DNA of 64,000 bases from Planctomycetota bacterium (GTDB taxonomy: Bacteria; Planctomycetota; Phycisphaerae; Phycisphaerales; Phycisphaeraceae). The DNA lies in assembly GCA_024276075.1 (NCBI GenBank), contig JAJRXX010000037.1:46353-110352 (forward strand), written 5' to 3'. Below are positions 36,419 to 45,855 of the stretch, one piece after another; the first letter of the stretch is position 1; each line of letters begins with the position of its first letter. The notes below the pieces were generated by a model. It worked only from the letters and a program-made list of their open reading frames with translations, was not told the origin of the DNA and made no database searches. The translations under genes were made by a program, and so were the position numbers.

Positions 36419-38065
36419 TTACTCTTCGGTCAGTATCCATCGGTTCAACAGCGTAGACGCTTCGTATGGATTTGATTTGATCATCTCGGCAATCTGATCG
36501 GCCATTCTGCGCAATTCCAATTCTTCCTCCGATACCTCCAGTCCGATCATCGTCCCGTCTGCTTCGGCGACCTCGCCGGTGATCTCCTCCTCACCCGGCA
36601 GCTTGGGCGGCACACCGGCCAAATCCTCGGTACTGGGCAATTCAGGTGCTTGCGTCGCCTTGCGCACCATGCTGAACATCATGAGCAGGCTTACCAGCCC
36701 CAGGGTCGCCAAGCCGATCGGCTTGACCCAGCCCGACTGCATGACTCCGACGATTCCACCCGGCCCGACGTCTTGGCCTATCAAACCCGCCAGCGCCATG
36801 AGCTTGTCGCGATCCGGGATCATATGCGCTTGCACGACGCCGTTGTTCTGATCCACGCGGATCAGCGGCTCGACCTGTGACTCAATCTGAGCGATCTGCT
36901 GCTCGATCACAGGCCGAAGCGTCGGTTCATCGGGGTCCTCCACATCGGCGGGTTTCCCCTGCTTAAAAACGCCCACGAAATAGCTTCGGGGCACGTTGAT
37001 GGTGACGCTGACCTGCTTGGTCATATGTCCCGATTCGGTTGTGTGTGTGCGACGCGTAAGATTTTTTTCAACAAATTCGTTTCGGTTCTCGGTGATCCGC
37101 TCCATGGAGCCGGCGGTGCTGCTGCCAGCAATATCGAGCCCCGTGTTGGGCCTAGCGCCGGGCTCCCCGGCGTTGGTGATATCTCGCCGCTCGGTTTCAC
37201 GGCTGAACTCGCTCTTGAGCGGTTCGCTTTGCTCATAGTCGTATTCTTCGATCTGCTTGGTGTGTACGGGATCGACCCGCACATTCACCGCGATGATGAC
37301 ACCGGGGATATAGCTCAAGACATCGGTGACTTTTCCGCGATAACGGTGCTCAAGTTGCTGAACCAATTCAAGCGTCTCACCGGGCAACACGTCGTCAGGA
37401 CTCTTAACGGTAAACTGCCTGCCGCGGTTGGCGTCGATCACAACGACGTCCTGAGGCGCCATCTCCGCAAGGGCGCCGCTGACTAGGCCTGAGATCGCTT
37501 CGACCAGTGATTTGTCCAATCGCCGCTTGCCACGCATCACAACGTTTACAGACGCGCTGGGTCTGACGTAGGTAGCACCGAACCCTTGCTTCTCGGGCGT
37601 GGAAAGCATCACGCTGGCGGAGCGGACATTGCCCATCTTGCCGATGATCTGGCCCAGGACCTTCTGCTTAGCCAAAAGAAACGCCTGCGCGTTCTGCGCA
37701 TTGCTCTGCCACGGCGACTGGCGCGCGATCATATCGTCAAACGCACCGGCGGTATCAGGTGCAAGCAGGTCGCTGCTGACAAGAACGACCATAGCCTCGT
37801 CGTATTGATCGGCGGGGATCTGAAGCTGGCCGCCTTCAGTACGTACCGCGATGCCCGATGCCTGGAGCTTGGCGATGACCTCGGGCTGGCGTTCGCCGGC
37901 GAAACGAGTGATCGGCACCATATCGGGCTTGGCGACGTATTGCATCATCAGCCAGCCGACAAGAACAAAAATGATCAGCAGACAGCCGATCAACCATCTC
38001 GCGGTAAACGAAAGCTGAGTGAGAAACGCAAGGACCTGCGCCCACGACCTTTGTAGAAATTCCAT
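36419..38065 (-). CDS. fliF: Flagellar MS-ring protein FliF
   Basis: A 548-aa protein with membrane segments near residues 20-42 and 445-465. Between them is the large ring-building periplasmic region with ring-building motifs (G-F-G-A-T-Y-V-R-P-S-A-S-V-N-V near residue 160). The cytoplasmic C-terminus (L-L-N-R-W-I-L) binds FliG. Its length is the family norm. Confidence 0.95.
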   Translation of the reverse strand: MEFLQRSWAQVLAFLTQLSFTARWLIGCLLIIFVLVGWLMMQYVAKPDMVPITRFAGERQPEVIAKLQASGIAVRTEGGQLQIPADQYDEAMVVLVSSDLLAPDTAGAFDDMIARQSPWQSNAQNAQAFLLAKQKVLGQIIGKMGNVRSASVMLSTPEKQGFGATYVRPSASVNVVMRGKRRLDKSLVEAISGLVSGALAEMAPQDVVVIDANRGRQFTVKSPDDVLPGETLELVQQLEHRYRGKVTDVLSYIPGVIIAVNVRVDPVHTKQIEEYDYEQSEPLKSEFSRETERRDITNAGEPGARPNTGLDIAGSSTAGSMERITENRNEFVEKNLTRRTHTTESGHMTKQVSVTINVPRSYFVGVFKQGKPADVEDPDEPTLRPVIEQQIAQIESQVEPLIRVDQNNGVVQAHMIPDRDKLMALAGLIGQDVGPGGIVGVMQSGWVKPIGLATLGLVSLLMMFSMVRKATQAPELPSTEDLAGVPPKLPGEEEITGEVAEADGTMIGLEVSEEELELRRMADQIAEMIKSNPYEASTLLNRWILTEE

Positions 38066-38174
38066 CGATCGGCCTCCATGCCGTTTGATGGGTACACCAG
38101 ATCCTCCGGTGTCACGCGCCCAAGAAATAAGTTCCGGGCAGCCTTATATCACGTCACGCGCCCGACAGCCAATT

Positions 38175-38510
38175 TCACACCCTCATCTGACGGATTTCTT
38201 CATAAGCATCAACCATCTTGTTGCGCACCTGAAGGAGCATCTGAAACGCCATATCCGCTTTTTGTTTGGCGATCATGACGCCATCGATGTCATCGCGTCG
38301 ACCGGTATACAGGTCTTCGATCGCCTTTTCAGCGTCCTGCTGAAGCTTGCTAACCTGTTCAATGTTCTTAATCAAAACGTCTTTAAAGCTAACGCCGTTA
38401 TCCGAACCGGGCTTTTCAGGCGCACGCGGCGTCACCGGCATGTGCGGGTTCACGCCCCCGGCCGGCCCCGTGCCCCCAGCCCCGTTAATTAATCCCAATG
38501 GGTCTGCCAT
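38175..38510 (-). CDS. fliE: Flagellar hook-basal body protein FliE
   Basis: A 111-aa protein with a Gly/Pro-rich N-terminus and the C-terminal FliE helix pair (F-K-D-V-L, A-D-M-A-F-Q-M-L-L-Q-V-R-N-K-M-V-D-A-Y-E-E-I). FliE joins the MS ring to the rod. It lies between flgC and fliF, the usual position. Confidence 0.94.
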   Translation of the reverse strand: MADPLGLINGAGGTGPAGGVNPHMPVTPRAPEKPGSDNGVSFKDVLIKNIEQVSKLQQDAEKAIEDLYTGRRDDIDGVMIAKQKADMAFQMLLQVRNKMVDAYEEIRQMRV

Positions 38511-38557
38511 CGCTTAGGTCATCCTGATCCGCAGAAAAAATATAACCACAAATCTGT

Positions 38558-38962
38558 TCACGCCAATAGCCGCAGGCTTGACTGCATCATGGACTTCGTG
38601 GCCTCGGCGGCGGTAATGTTCGCTTCGTAGGCTCTGCTGGCCTCGAGCGCGTTGATCATCTCGACCGAGCTATCGATATTCGGATACTGCACGTATCCCT
38701 GTGCATCGGCGTTTGGGTGGCCCGGCTCGTACATCTTTCGCAACGGGCTGGGGTCGAGCAGGATCTTCTGCACATGCACACCCGCGTCGGTGCCGGTAGC
38801 CGGATCGCCCTGAGCAAACACCGTAATCCGCCTACGAAACGGTGAGTAATCGCCCTTTGCGTTGTAGATCGAGTCTTTGTTCGCAAGGTTCGCGGAGATC
38901 ACCTCCATGCGTGTCCGCTGCGCGATCAAGGCCGAGGTCGAGATGTCTAATGATCCAAACAT
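38558..38962 (-). CDS. flgC: Flagellar rod protein FlgC
   Basis: A 134-aa rod protein with A-Q-R-T-R-M-E-V-I-S-A-N-L-A-N-K-D at the N-terminus and the C-terminal V-E-M-I-N-A-L-E-A-S-R-A-Y-E-A-N helix shared by axial proteins. It is preceded by flgB with a 105-bp spacer. Confidence 0.95.
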   Translation of the reverse strand: MFGSLDISTSALIAQRTRMEVISANLANKDSIYNAKGDYSPFRRRITVFAQGDPATGTDAGVHVQKILLDPSPLRKMYEPGHPNADAQGYVQYPNIDSSVEMINALEASRAYEANITAAEATKSMMQSSLRLLA

Positions 38963-39067
38963 AATCGCCTACCTGCGTCTCTCGCCCATTGTGTGGTCAC
39001 GGGCACTGGTCTTAACTACACCGTTCGCTCTGGATGCCACTTTATGGCCTGGCACTAATCGTTTTCA

Positions 39068-39502
39068 CTATAACTTTCCTCGAATAGCGGTGAGCATGAT
39101 CGAAAATTCGTTTCGCAACACGTCGATCGCGGAGTTATGCGCCAAGGTATTCTCTGCTAAGTGCTGCATCGTCCGTTCCAAGTCGCGGTTGTTCTGATCG
39201 TGAAACAGGATACCTTCGTTGCTGGGCTTGGCGGTCGCGTCGAGCCTGTCGTGCTGAAAATTTAATTGGCGGGTGTCGCTCACGTACAGCGGCCCCGTCG
39301 TGGGCTTGACGGTCTGACGCCGTTGGTCGATCGCGTCTCGCAACGTCGCTTGGAAGGAATTGGTATCCAGATCACGCGGCTTAAAATAAGGCGTCGAAAG
39401 GTTCGCAATATTGTCGGTGAGTACCTTGTGGCGAGCACTGGTGAACTGAACCACCCGCTCTAACACAGGCATCGCACCGCTATCAAATATCCCTGCGATC
39501 AT
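39068..39502 (-). CDS. flgB: Flagellar rod protein FlgB
   Basis: A 144-aa proximal rod protein with R-H-K-V-L-T-D-N-I-A-N-L-S-T-P-Y-F-K-P-R-D, the FlgB form of the axial N-terminal motif. It is the first structural gene of the flagellar operon. A sigma-54-type promoter lies about 155 bp upstream, and an R1 repeat occupies the leader between them. Confidence 0.95.
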   Translation of the reverse strand: MIAGIFDSGAMPVLERVVQFTSARHKVLTDNIANLSTPYFKPRDLDTNSFQATLRDAIDQRRQTVKPTTGPLYVSDTRQLNFQHDRLDATAKPSNEGILFHDQNNRDLERTMQHLAENTLAHNSAIDVLRNEFSIMLTAIRGKL

Positions 39503-39528
39503 CGATCCATTTCCTCATACAAAGCGTC

Positions 39529-39632
39529 TGATACGCATTGCGTATGTTTTAGCGCGTCGGAGATTCTGTAAGTTATTGCCTGTCATGCTCCCGCATTCGT
39601 AAACACGCACAAGTTTCAAGTGGGATTGGTAA
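39529..39632 (-). repeat. Dispersed repeat R1, copy D
   Basis: About 104 bp, read on the minus strand from TTTACCAATCCCACTTGAAA to CATACGCAATGCGTATCA. It is nearly the same as copy A. It lies between the flgB promoter and the flgB start codon, so it would be transcribed in the 5' untranslated region. Confidence 0.88.
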
Positions 39633-39657
39633 ATCCGACCGCGTCCCGCACAAATGT

Positions 39658-39674
39658 CGCAATCTCGATGCCAA
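39658..39674 (-). promoter_or_regulatory. Sigma-54 (-24/-12) promoter upstream of flgB
   Basis: On the minus strand TTGGCAT-CGAGA-TTGCGA has the GG and GC dinucleotides separated by exactly 10 nt and matches the sigma-54 consensus TGGCAY-N5-TTGCW closely. It points into the flgB operon. The adjacent NtrC-type activator with a G-A-F-T-G-A loop is the expected partner. Transcription would start near 39647. Confidence 0.7.
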
Positions 39675-39788
39675 TCCATGCCTCATAGCTATCTATCACA
39701 ATTACCGCACCTTACCTCCACACTGATTGGCATATAAATTACTCTTAGCGCAGTTTTTGCGCTGCTGTGTGTCGAAAATTGCGCTGCT

Positions 39789-39895
39789 GCTACCAATCAC
39801 CGTACTATTGTCCTACTGTCCTTGTACGTGGGGTCATATATCACAAATACTGACGTGTATACGACGCGATCAACACATACACGGATGTGTATTAA
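39789..39895 (+). repeat. Dispersed repeat R1, copy E
   Basis: About 107 bp from CTACCAATCACC to ATACACGGATGTGTATTAA. It is closest to copy C. Its terminal TTA on the plus strand is the stop codon (TAA) of the neighbouring minus-strand response regulator. Confidence 0.85.
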
Positions 39896-41265
39896 ACCGC
39901 CTGTGGAACAAGGCTCTGCTCTTTCCATTTTTTGAGCTTGAGCCCCAAGGTCCGCACACCGATACCCAGGGACACCGCGGTGCGCTGGCGGTTGCCATTG
40001 AACTGCTCGAGCGTGTGCAGTATCTGTTCGCGCTCAAGGTCTTCGAGCCTGCGTAGCCCGAGTTGGGCGCTGGCCCCCCCGCCAAGCGTAGCCGGCGTAC
40101 CCAGCCACGGCTCAATGGCGGGCGCGGTGATGACTTGGCCCTTGGTCAACACGCTGGCGCGCTCGCAGATGTTCTGCAACTCGCGCACATTCCCAGGCCA
40201 GGGATACTGTTTGATTAATTTCATCGCATCGGGATCAAACCGCTTGGCCTCGCGGCCTTCACGCAGCGCCAACTGGGTCAAAAAATGCTCAGCTAACAGA
40301 GGCAGGTCCTCAACCCGCTGACGCAGGGGTGGCAGGTGGATCGGCAGGACGTTGAGCCGATAAAAGAGGTCCTGGCGAAAGGTATCGTCCTGGACACACT
40401 TTTCGAGGTCACGGTTGGTCGTGGCAATCACACGGACATCTATCTCCATCGAAAGGCTTGACCCGACACGCTCAAACTGACGCTCCTGTAAGACGCGCAA
40501 CAGCTTAGCCTGTAGCTGAGGGGTAATCTCACTGATCTCATCGAGCAGGAGTGTGCCGCCGTCGGCCAATTCAAAACGTCCCTTGCGCAGGCTGTCGGCA
40601 CCGGTAAAAGCGCCTTTCTCGTGCCCAAACAACTCGCTCTCTAGCAGGTTACTCGACAGAGCGGCGCAGTTGAGGCTGAGCATGATGCGACTGCGGCGTG
40701 GGCTGTGGGCGTGGACCGTGCGTGCCACGACCTCTTTACCCGTGCCCGATTCACCACTGATTAAGACGGTGCCGCTGCTCAGTGCGATTTGTTGTATCTG
40801 CGAAGCCAGCGTACGCATGACGGGGGACCGACCCACTAATGCGGGTGCCTGTGTCGTGCTGTCGGTGCTGGTCTTGAGCGCCTCGTTTTCCTTCAAGAGA
40901 TGACGGTGCTCGATCGCGCGGCGGATCGTCATGACCAACTCGTCACCCTCGAAGGGCTTTTGGATAAAATCGAATGCCCCCTGCTTCATCGCTGTGACCG
41001 CCGCCTCGACCGACCCGTAGGCCGTCATGACGACCACCGGTAGCTGATCGTCCTGCTGACGCAGTCGTGACAGCAGTTCTAGGCCGTCCATCTCCGGCAT
41101 CTTCAGATCGGTGATCACCGCTGCGGGCTGGTGCCTGGCGGTCAACGCCAACGCAGACTCTCCGTCACCAGCGGCGATGGGCTGGAACCCCGCGCGTTGC
41201 AGGGTGCCCCCGACGCTGTCGCGCATCATCTGTTTATCGTCAATTACAAGAATCTTCGTAGCCAT
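39892..41265 (-). CDS. NtrC-family sigma-54-dependent response regulator (FlrC/FleR-like)
   Basis: A 457-aa protein with three domains. The receiver domain (residues 1-120) has the acidic pair at 9-10, phosphoacceptor Asp53 and the K of the Q-K-P-F motif. The AAA+ domain has G-E-S-G-T-G-K-E Walker A and the sigma-54-contacting loop G-A-F-T-G-A. A Fis-type helix-turn-helix lies at the end (R-T-A-V-S-L-G-I-G-V-R-T-L). It probably activates the flgB promoter. The kinase gene is 30 bp upstream on the same strand. The C-terminus ends inside an R1 repeat. Confidence 0.9.
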   Translation of the reverse strand: MATKILVIDDKQMMRDSVGGTLQRAGFQPIAAGDGESALALTARHQPAAVITDLKMPEMDGLELLSRLRQQDDQLPVVVMTAYGSVEAAVTAMKQGAFDFIQKPFEGDELVMTIRRAIEHRHLLKENEALKTSTDSTTQAPALVGRSPVMRTLASQIQQIALSSGTVLISGESGTGKEVVARTVHAHSPRRSRIMLSLNCAALSSNLLESELFGHEKGAFTGADSLRKGRFELADGGTLLLDEISEITPQLQAKLLRVLQERQFERVGSSLSMEIDVRVIATTNRDLEKCVQDDTFRQDLFYRLNVLPIHLPPLRQRVEDLPLLAEHFLTQLALREGREAKRFDPDAMKLIKQYPWPGNVRELQNICERASVLTKGQVITAPAIEPWLGTPATLGGGASAQLGLRRLEDLEREQILHTLEQFNGNRQRTAVSLGIGVRTLGLKLKKWKEQSLVPQAV

Positions 41266-41295
41266 ATCAAACTCCAGGCAATCGGGTGTTCATGC

Positions 41296-42330
41296 TTACG
41301 GTCCATTGCCAGCACGGCTTGCGGAAACGAGCACTTCAGCGCGGCTGGGATCGGGATGCTGCTGATCAGAATCGGGCTCGATCGGCAGGGTCAACTCGAA
41401 AACCGCACCGCCGTTGTTGTGGACACTGATTGTCCCGCCGTGCGCGTCGACGATCCGATGTACGATCGCTAAGCCCAGCCCGGTGCCGGTGTTCCGCGTG
41501 GTAAAAAACGGGTTGAAAATACGGTCGATGTCCCGCTGAGCGATCCCGGGTCCCGAATCACGGACCGTCAAGGTGAGGTATGACTCCTCACGGGAAACAT
41601 CAAATGCCAATCGCGGCGGTGTCTGCCGTGACGGGTGTGCCGTGGAATCGGACATGGCATCGACGGCGTTGCGGATCAGATTCAACATCGCCTGGTGCAG
41701 CAACGACGGGTCCGCGTAAACAGACAGCGATCCCTGCGCCAAACCATCGCGACGATCATGCCGATCGATGCTGATACCCGCCAAGGTAATCGCCGGACTA
41801 CAAGCGTCAACGGCACGATCGATCGCCTGACTAACCTGGACCGATACCGGATTGGGCGCCACCTCGCGTGCAAATGCGAGTACGTCATTGACGACGGCGT
41901 CGAGGCCACGGACAGCGGAGACGATCTTCTGCGCCGTGGCAGTTGGGCCGAATTGCTCTTGGGTTGACGGCGACCCCGTGCGCAGGTCGTCGACGATCAT
42001 GCCGGCGTAAAGCTGAATCGCCGCTAGTGGGTTGCGTATCTCATGGGCGATGCCGGCCGCCATCTCACCGAGCGCCGCGAGCCGTTTGGACCGTTGGAGC
42101 TTTGCGTTTGTACTCGCCAGTTCCGACTGGAGCCTGACGACCTGTGCCTTGAGCGACTCGTGGCTGACCTGGAGCTTTTCGGTGACCTCGTTGTAGGCAC
42201 GTATGATCTGCGCAAGATCGTCAAGCCTTGCATCCGGAGACGGATTGCCTGCGGGCAACTGCGCCAAGGCAGACGCACCCACGGCGTCAGTGTGCTGATT
42301 ATCTTCACGATGATCCAAATCGGCAGGCAT
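41296..42330 (-). CDS. Cytosolic sensor histidine kinase (FlrB/AtoS-like)
   Basis: A 344-aa protein without membrane segments. A coiled coil (about residues 45-85) precedes the H-box G-I-A-H-E-I-R-N-P-L (His96). The HATPase domain carries N-L-I-R-N-A-V-D-A-M (N-box), D-S-G-P-G-I-A (G1) and G-T-G-L-G-L-A-I-V (G2). Lack of a transmembrane sensor suggests that it reads an intracellular cue, such as completion of the export gate as proposed for FlrB-type kinases. It sits between flgN and the NtrC-type regulator. Confidence 0.88.
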   Translation of the reverse strand: MPADLDHREDNQHTDAVGASALAQLPAGNPSPDARLDDLAQIIRAYNEVTEKLQVSHESLKAQVVRLQSELASTNAKLQRSKRLAALGEMAAGIAHEIRNPLAAIQLYAGMIVDDLRTGSPSTQEQFGPTATAQKIVSAVRGLDAVVNDVLAFAREVAPNPVSVQVSQAIDRAVDACSPAITLAGISIDRHDRRDGLAQGSLSVYADPSLLHQAMLNLIRNAVDAMSDSTAHPSRQTPPRLAFDVSREESYLTLTVRDSGPGIAQRDIDRIFNPFFTTRNTGTGLGLAIVHRIVDAHGGTISVHNNGGAVFELTLPIEPDSDQQHPDPSRAEVLVSASRAGNGP

Positions 42331-42338
42331 ACGGCGTG

Positions 42339-42863
42339 TTATCCTTGCTGATCGGTAAGATGATTGGCGCCTTGACCTGATGACGTCTTATAGGCGCGCA
42401 TCATGGCGCCGCCTTGCGACACCCGCCCCATCTCGCCACCGAGTTGGACCTTGCTCTGTTCTAGCTGCTGGCGATCGCGGTTGTCCTGCTCAATGATGCC
42501 CGACAGCATCTGCTCGGCCTGCTCAACCAGGGCGCTGATACGGCGTCGGTCCGGCTCGGCGAGTTGCTCTTTGAACTGGGGCCATTGGCTGCGATACGGC
42601 TGAAGGTCGGTGTTGATCCTGCCCAATTCGTCGATGAGCTGCTGACGCTGCGCGAGCAGCCCAAGCAGCGCTTCGGTCGACCCGCTGGCGACCATCTGGC
42701 CCTGCTGATCGCTGAGGCTGCGCAGCCGTTCGTATAGGCTCTGCTGACGCTCCAACAGCGTCACGAGGGGCCCGACGCTACCGGCTGCAACTGCTGCGGG
42801 AGGATTGCTTCGGTTAGGTGTTGCGGTTTTCTGAGTGGTGGTTGTCTGGGTGGGTGTGGTCAT
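42339..42863 (-). CDS. flgN: FlgN-like export chaperone
   Basis: A 174-aa helical protein started at the ATG at 42863, which has AAAGGT 5 nt upstream; an in-frame start further upstream is less likely. The region from about residue 35 (L-V-T-L-L-E-R-Q-Q-S-L-Y-E-R-L, L-I-D-E-L-G-R-I-N) to residue 150 matches the FlgN/FliT-like coiled-coil fold that chaperones hook-filament junction proteins. Its stop is 8 bp from the histidine kinase start, so the three genes form one unit. flgK and flgL are not in this window. Confidence 0.75.
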   Translation of the reverse strand: MTTPTQTTTTQKTATPNRSNPPAAVAAGSVGPLVTLLERQQSLYERLRSLSDQQGQMVASGSTEALLGLLAQRQQLIDELGRINTDLQPYRSQWPQFKEQLAEPDRRRISALVEQAEQMLSGIIEQDNRDRQQLEQSKVQLGGEMGRVSQGGAMMRAYKTSSGQGANHLTDQQG

Positions 42864-43059
42864 CCATGACCTTTCGTCAATAGGCTGTGCTATTGTCACG
42901 AGCTGTTCGGCTCGCTGCGGTCACCGATTGTGCATCCATACACTTGGGCGCCGCGGTTTGGTCTACTTAGGCTGTGAGTATATCAACTGTTCTGTGTAGC
43001 CCTTTCAAATCCGTGCAAGCATCCGCCCCTATCCATCTATACGCGCTACCGATGCAGGC

Positions 43060-45534
43060 TCATTGACCCGCTCCCACCGCGCTGGCTTGCGAGCTGAACA
43101 GGTCCAACTCACTGGTCCACCGCAACCAATCCTGCCAATGTTCACGCGTCATGGGTAGCGTCGGGTCGTCGAACGCTTCCTCAGGGATGCGCTTGAGCTG
43201 CCACCTAGCGCGGTCGTTGGCGACCTTGGCCTCCTGGGTCTTGCCCAACTCGCAGTAAGCGTTGACGATCTGCACCAGTGCCACGAGCGACGCGGGGTGA
43301 GTTTCCCAGCGCTTGGCTGCCTGATCGTACAGCGAGATCGCATCCTCGAATTTACCCAGGTCATAGGCGCAGTCGGCGCGATAAAAATAGGCGTTGCGCA
43401 GGTATAATTTCTCGACAGGCGTCCGTGCGGAGGCGGCCATGGCCTCGAGCTCGCTGATCACCTCACTAAAAAGCCCCTGCGCCTGCTCCAAACGCCGGGC
43501 ACGCTCGGCACGCAACGACAATTCGGTCGTCTGAGGCATTGACTCGGCAAGCGTCAGGTTCATCTGATCAACTGATAACCGATACGCATCGGCGAGCCTA
43601 AACCGCAGCATCCCGCCCTGCCGCGCCTGGCCGTACCGATCCACCGCCTCCGCAAGTCTGGCAATCGCCTGCTCAAAACGCTCGATCTGGTAATAGAGCT
43701 TGCCCAACTCGATCAACGCCAGCTCGTACTGCTGACTGTCGGGCGTAATGGCGGGGTGGTCGGTGACCACGTGCAGCAAGACACGCTCAGCATCATCGGT
43801 CTCTCCCAAAGCAACGTAGCAACGTGCCAACGGGACCAGACTCTTGTACGCCTCGGGCGTCTGCTTGTGCTCCTCGACGAGTTGTTTGAATAAGTCCGCA
43901 GCGGTCGCAAACTGGCCGTTGGATTGATAGGCCAAAGCGAGGTGATTAATCACCTGCAATTGCAAGGGGTCGTTGGGTCTGGACTTGATGAACTCGGAAT
44001 AAACCTCGATTGCCTTGTCCCAGAGCTGCGCTTTGTCGAAGTTGGTCGCCGCCAACCAGAGGCTCCGCCCAAAGGCATCGTCGTCTGTACCGGTCACCGC
44101 GTGCGCGTGTTGGAAGTAAAACTCACCCGCACTGGCAAAATGGACCGCTGCTTCTTGCATCGCCAAACGCTTGGCACCCGAATCGGGCAAGGCAGTTTCC
44201 GAATCGACAAAACCGCTGTCTTCGGGCTCCTGCGGGTCCGCCGGTGAAAACCGTGCTAAAAGTGCCTTGGCGATCTGCTCGTGCGTCGCGGCAAACTCCA
44301 AAAGCCGCTCAGGTGGCATTTCGTCGCGGTAGATCGGCTTGATCAAACTCAGGTAGTTCAAAGCTAATTCGTAGTCTTGGCGTGCGGCGTTGAGATCAAA
44401 ATGCGCATGGATCGTCTCGACCAACGGGTCGATCTTATCGAGCTTGTTTTTCCTGTCGTCCACGACGATCTGGACAGCCCGCCCAAAATGCTCGATCGCC
44501 TCGGGGTGCGACCCCAGCCTCGCTTCACAATCCGCCCTACCGACCAACGCCTCGATATATGCTGGCGCTGTGGGGTACTCCAGTTCGGCGACGCTGAAAT
44601 TTTCCAGTGCCGCACGCACATCGCCCGACACCGCCAGATCGATCTGCGCCAACCCCACCAGCACGTCGGCGTTGAGCGGGTCATCCGAAGACAGCTTCTG
44701 CTGTGCCAATCGGTACCAGCGTCTGGCCTCGTCGTGTTCGCCTAGTTGGTGAAACGCCTTTGCCAACAGCACGCGCATCGGAGCCAGGTCGTCGTCGCCA
44801 CCCTGGGCCATGAACTTGATCATCTTCCGTTGGAGGTACTCAATGGCTTGTTCGGGCTCGCTGACGTCCAAGAGGCTCTGCACCTGCATGGTCACAGCCC
44901 ACAACTCCTGTTCGCGGCGGGACTGTTTGTCGGTTTCGTCACGCAGTTCGTCCTGGAACCTTGCCAGTAGTTTGGCCACGGACTGGACATCGGCGCCCGA
45001 CGCTTTGCGGCGCTCGATGATTTTTCTGATCACGCCATACCGACGGTATGCGGGGGAGTCCTTTAATTGATCGAGGACCTCCATGGCCAGGGCATCGCGC
45101 TTCAGGGCTACAAATGTCTCCGCTAGCCGTTGCAGGTGCGTTGGGCTCAGCGACATGCCCATGTCCTGCGCCTTTTTGTAGTAGCCCAGCACCCGTTGGT
45201 GGTTCTCGGGCTTGTCCCACTTGTTGATCTCTTGCTGGAGGTAGACCAAATCACCCCAATACATGTGATACTGCGCTTGCTCGCTGCGTGATGCCTGGGC
45301 GATAAACGGCTCAAGCCGGGTCTGGAGGATATTCTGCGCCTCGTCTGCGTTCCGGGCTTTGAGGTTCAACGCCACCTCTTCAAGCACATCGGGGAACTCG
45401 TTGATCTCCTCCTCCGGCAGGGCCAGGTATATTCCCAACGCAAACACCGTCAGCCCGACGATCAACGCGGGCAGATGCCATATCTGCGACCATCTGAGCT
45501 GCGTTTCTTCTTGATTGGCGTCGGCGTCAGGCAT
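43060..45534 (-). CDS. Large TPR-repeat membrane protein
   Basis: An 824-aa protein with one N-terminal membrane helix (about residues 20-40). The rest is TPR solenoid: recurring units such as Y-x-K-A-Q-D-M-G and A-L-E-N-F-S-V-A-E-L-E-Y-P-T-A-P-A-Y can be followed to the C-terminus. It is predicted to sit on the periplasmic side and to bind protein partners, but no specific function can be read. A MerR-type regulator gene lies 27 bp upstream on the same strand, so the two are probably co-transcribed. Confidence 0.82.
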   Translation of the reverse strand: MPDADANQEETQLRWSQIWHLPALIVGLTVFALGIYLALPEEEINEFPDVLEEVALNLKARNADEAQNILQTRLEPFIAQASRSEQAQYHMYWGDLVYLQQEINKWDKPENHQRVLGYYKKAQDMGMSLSPTHLQRLAETFVALKRDALAMEVLDQLKDSPAYRRYGVIRKIIERRKASGADVQSVAKLLARFQDELRDETDKQSRREQELWAVTMQVQSLLDVSEPEQAIEYLQRKMIKFMAQGGDDDLAPMRVLLAKAFHQLGEHDEARRWYRLAQQKLSSDDPLNADVLVGLAQIDLAVSGDVRAALENFSVAELEYPTAPAYIEALVGRADCEARLGSHPEAIEHFGRAVQIVVDDRKNKLDKIDPLVETIHAHFDLNAARQDYELALNYLSLIKPIYRDEMPPERLLEFAATHEQIAKALLARFSPADPQEPEDSGFVDSETALPDSGAKRLAMQEAAVHFASAGEFYFQHAHAVTGTDDDAFGRSLWLAATNFDKAQLWDKAIEVYSEFIKSRPNDPLQLQVINHLALAYQSNGQFATAADLFKQLVEEHKQTPEAYKSLVPLARCYVALGETDDAERVLLHVVTDHPAITPDSQQYELALIELGKLYYQIERFEQAIARLAEAVDRYGQARQGGMLRFRLADAYRLSVDQMNLTLAESMPQTTELSLRAERARRLEQAQGLFSEVISELEAMAASARTPVEKLYLRNAYFYRADCAYDLGKFEDAISLYDQAAKRWETHPASLVALVQIVNAYCELGKTQEAKVANDRARWQLKRIPEEAFDDPTLPMTREHWQDWLRWTSELDLFSSQASAVGAGQ

Positions 45535-45561
45535 AAACGATTAACTTCTAAACAAACCGGT

Positions 45562-45813
45562 TCAACCGGCTTTTAATAATTGGCGTATCTGTTCGACACT
45601 ATGAGACGGGCGTAGCGTCATAACCCTCGCGAGGCGTTCAAAGACGGTCTCGTCGTACAGCCGATGGCCCCCGGGCGTCCACCCGACCTCGCGGATCAGT
45701 CCCCAGCGAGTGTAATTGTGCAACGTCTGACGAGATAGGCCCGTGTGCTGGGCGATCTCGCCTATCCTGTACCGCTTGGGCGGTGCCAGTGATGTCGTAA
45801 CGGGGTCACTCAA
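45562..45813 (-). CDS. MerR-family DNA-binding regulator (short)
   Basis: An 83-aa protein consisting of a MerR winged helix-turn-helix (Y-R-I-G-E-I-A-Q-H-T-G-L-S-R-Q-T-L-H-N-Y, G-G-H-R-L-Y-D-E). There is almost no effector-binding part after it. I place the start at the TTG at 45813, which has AAGGA upstream; the frame can be extended to a TTG at 45873 but that would run through a palindrome. Co-oriented with the large TPR gene. No metal-binding Cys set is visible. Confidence 0.8.
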   Translation of the reverse strand: MSDPVTTSLAPPKRYRIGEIAQHTGLSRQTLHNYTRWGLIREVGWTPGGHRLYDETVFERLARVMTLRPSHSVEQIRQLLKAG

Positions 45814-45855
45814 ACCGTCTGCCGTCCTTCCTTTTAGCGAGCAGAATGCCAGCCC

